In this document: piece after piece, positions 63,401 to 64,000 of the stretch
Layout of the letters: the number at the start of each line of letters is the position of its first letter
How positions within the stretch are numbered: position 1 is the stretch's first letter
Assembly: GCA_947179485.1 (NCBI GenBank)
Contig: OX359248.1
Location: 3,179,501-3,243,500 of the forward strand
Direction of reading: 5' to 3'
DNA from: Allacma fusca
Lineage: Eukaryota; Arthropoda; Collembola; Symphypleona; Sminthuridae
Length of the DNA: 64,000 bases
The notes under the pieces: model-generated
Seen by the model: only the letters and a program-made list of their open reading frames with translations
Databases searched by the model: none
Told to the model about the DNA's origin: nothing
Program-made: the position numbers and the translations under genes

Positions 63401-64000
63401 CTGAAAATATCCATTTTTGAGATCAATTTTTGAGAACCATCTGTATAAAGGAATCATTCTGAGCATCCATTGTAAGTTAGGTAATAACGCGGCATTTTTC
63501 CTTGTTAAGGCATTGAGGGGTTTAAAATTAAGGCACATCCTGTGAGTACCATCTTTTTTCTTCGCTAGAACGATATTGGAATTGTAAGGTGATGTGGACC
63601 TTTGAATAACTCTAGCTGCTAATAACTTTTCCACTTCCTCATTTATAATTTTTAACTGCGCTGGGGGATACCCTCTAAGTTTAGTTTTGGGAATAGCATT
63701 ATCTGGGCAATCAATATGGTGATAAACCCAATCTGTGACACCTATTGATGCATCTATAGGAGCGACATCTTTGAATTCATTTAATAAATCTTGAATATCT
63801 TTGTCAATCTGACTTTGACTTGGAATAGGTTCTTGTTTTAGCCCTAAATTCAAATTAAAAAATCCTTTCTCATTTGTATTAATTGTAAATGGTTCATTTG
63901 GAGGAATTATTCCAAACCAGAAAATACCCCATTTAAGATTAAAGCTCAAGTCATTCTCCTCTATAAAATCTTTACCTAATATTAAATCAGCTCCACAGCT
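60416..64000 (-). CDS. Ty3/gypsy Pol polyprotein, 5' end beyond the window
   Basis: The frame is open from the window edge to the stop at 60416, without frameshift, so this copy may be recent. The edge carries the end of the aspartic protease (LILGKDFI). With residue 1 set at 63949, reverse transcriptase spans about 60-330, with catalytic D176 (KIDLKNGYFQ) and YLDD (239-242). RNase H spans about 380-500 with TDSS (D388), YEKE, TDN (D454) and ADALSRA. A long linker follows. The integrase zinc-binding region is H751/H758/C785/C788 and its catalytic triad is D821, D881, E916. The GPY/F-type tail is KKWFGPFKLV (1056-1065). The linker between RNase H and integrase is unusually long. The product would copy and integrate the element. 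Confidence 0.93.
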   Translation of the reverse strand, partial: SCGADLILGKDFIEENDLSFNLKWGIFWFGIIPPNEPFTINTNEKGFFNLNLGLKQEPIPSQSQIDKDIQDLLNEFKDVAPIDASIGVTDWVYHHIDCPDNAIPKTKLRGYPPAQLKIINEEVEKLLAARVIQRSTSPYNSNIVLAKKKDGTHRMCLNFKPLNALTRKNAALLPNLQWMLRMIPLYRWFSKIDLKNGYFQIRLDKVSVPKTAFSVPGGGHYEFIRLPFGLTNAPATFQQFMNFAFQGWMYKIIMCYLDDGLVFSKTYGEHLQHLRIVFNILRQAGVTINLKKCEFVRQETEFLGHIITPEGLKKSPDKIQGIRDFQVPKNDKGVMRFLGKSVWYSTFISNFSEIAAPLYNLLKKGIKWKWGDEEQKAFDIIKNRMAEEVYLHGIDYDHDIIVQTDSSDIAISAVLMQNIDGKERVIECRSANLNPCQRKWGIYEKECFAIVWGLRKFHNLIAGHKIIVQTDNMAVTWMKRNPSRKAKVERWSIELEEYNYELQHIKGKFNILADALSRAPKESSEPDQLLEDIAEGEMIPYVNYLASEITRDRIKVAQREDEDLAKIINSLQNNVQIPGKHNYELEDGLLCARVPTYNMLEVKKQIKCSGLELEEASMKDEINSENSQLLNLMSLRLGRLENAICKLTQVCVPNAALNCIPNSQGEEPVTNKKLACEEHAKEPLALYLNRFKQREERCVRTLKCKALVLQDKILNAGQDRILTLEEVRDQNNQRRLQARRKIHELQNKTMLVPVVPMIMRSEIMSSFHDVPECAHLGFKKTRHLIMKRFFWKGMTKDIKLFCKSCQVCQLVKSNNQLPQGLMGHNMKIAEAMETIFVDIVGRLPKTRRQHEYVLVCQDEFTKWLEIFPMRKATAPILTELLEDQVFCRFGFPSKVITDHGTQFESRVFEKLCKRWGISHKTVAYYHAQGNQVERSNRDLKTMITAFCGKRQSDWDVHLQKFALTLRTMVRKSLGCSSDLLNLGRMIQLPIDRAIAPAVRKSLTAEQISAWLPIELSKLRDWVLKNIHTSYLSQKKYYDKKRQPCKFKVGDKILLRTHILSNAEEKISKKLSKKWFGPFKLVEEVLPGLTFKLIHVTTGEPYGTHHVYEFRPYYEDENKQTRKNVWESRKQRQDFQISNEELLVDNANAQVVPETVKEPHPGRNLRIKPRVNYSDTRRKKCHALSLILNTSSFFN

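Noticed and set aside
60416-63949. ATG start for Pol at 63949
   Set aside because: The codon there is TTG and the frame remains open through the protease remnant to the window edge, so the true start is outside the window.

Overview
This is a nuclear window from a metazoan, most likely an invertebrate and probably an arthropod. The genes have many short GT-AG introns, vertebrate-like conserved proteins, no operons, several hAT-type DNA transposons and a Ty3/gypsy element. Species cannot be named from the sequence. Exon coordinates below were read by hand from splice signals, frame continuity and protein family knowledge; no search was run.

Left part (1-13.7 kb). A complete five-exon dCMP deaminase gene lies on the minus strand (1412-2665). 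Upstream of it is a 77-bp minisatellite, then a dense cluster of hAT-family material at 3.4-6.9 kb. The cluster holds a 1.2-kb non-autonomous element with a perfect 8-bp target duplication, a second one with CAGAGGTGTCCA ends, and a decayed hAT transposase C-terminus in a repeat-flanked older element. A third small element is nested inside that older one. A fourth family has copies at 8.3 kb and inside an ACADM intron at 22.7 kb. A tRNA-Trp(CCA) gene sits alone at 11.5 kb.

Gene cluster (13.8-24.6 kb). A nine-exon SLC22-type organic ion transporter (plus strand, 549 aa) is followed by a two-exon gene for a very cysteine-rich protein (plus strand, 174 aa). Next is a ten-exon mitochondrial medium-chain acyl-CoA dehydrogenase gene (minus strand, 428 aa). 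These are ordinary independent genes: nucleotide metabolism, membrane transport, possibly a sperm or cilium structural protein, and fatty-acid beta-oxidation.

Middle (24.6-58.2 kb). Apart from a relic of the nested transposon family at 27.3 kb, a short hairpin at 26.4 kb and a doubtful decayed coding stretch at 27.7-28.6 kb, I find no gene. From about 28.6 to 58.2 kb the sequence changes character. It is a long gene-free, transposon-poor tract of alternating purine-rich and pyrimidine-rich stretches with many GA/TC/TG microsatellites. Its many open frames are a by-product of that composition.

Right end (58.2-64 kb). The 3' part of a Ty3/gypsy LTR retrotransposon runs on the minus strand: the end of the protease, then reverse transcriptase, RNase H, integrase, a roughly 300-bp spacer with a strong splice acceptor, a second ORF, a polypurine tract and a 212-bp LTR. 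The second ORF occupies the place where env would be, but it encodes a Gag/nucleocapsid-like protein with a CCHC zinc knuckle and a basic tail. I consider this unusual order the most interesting observation in the window.
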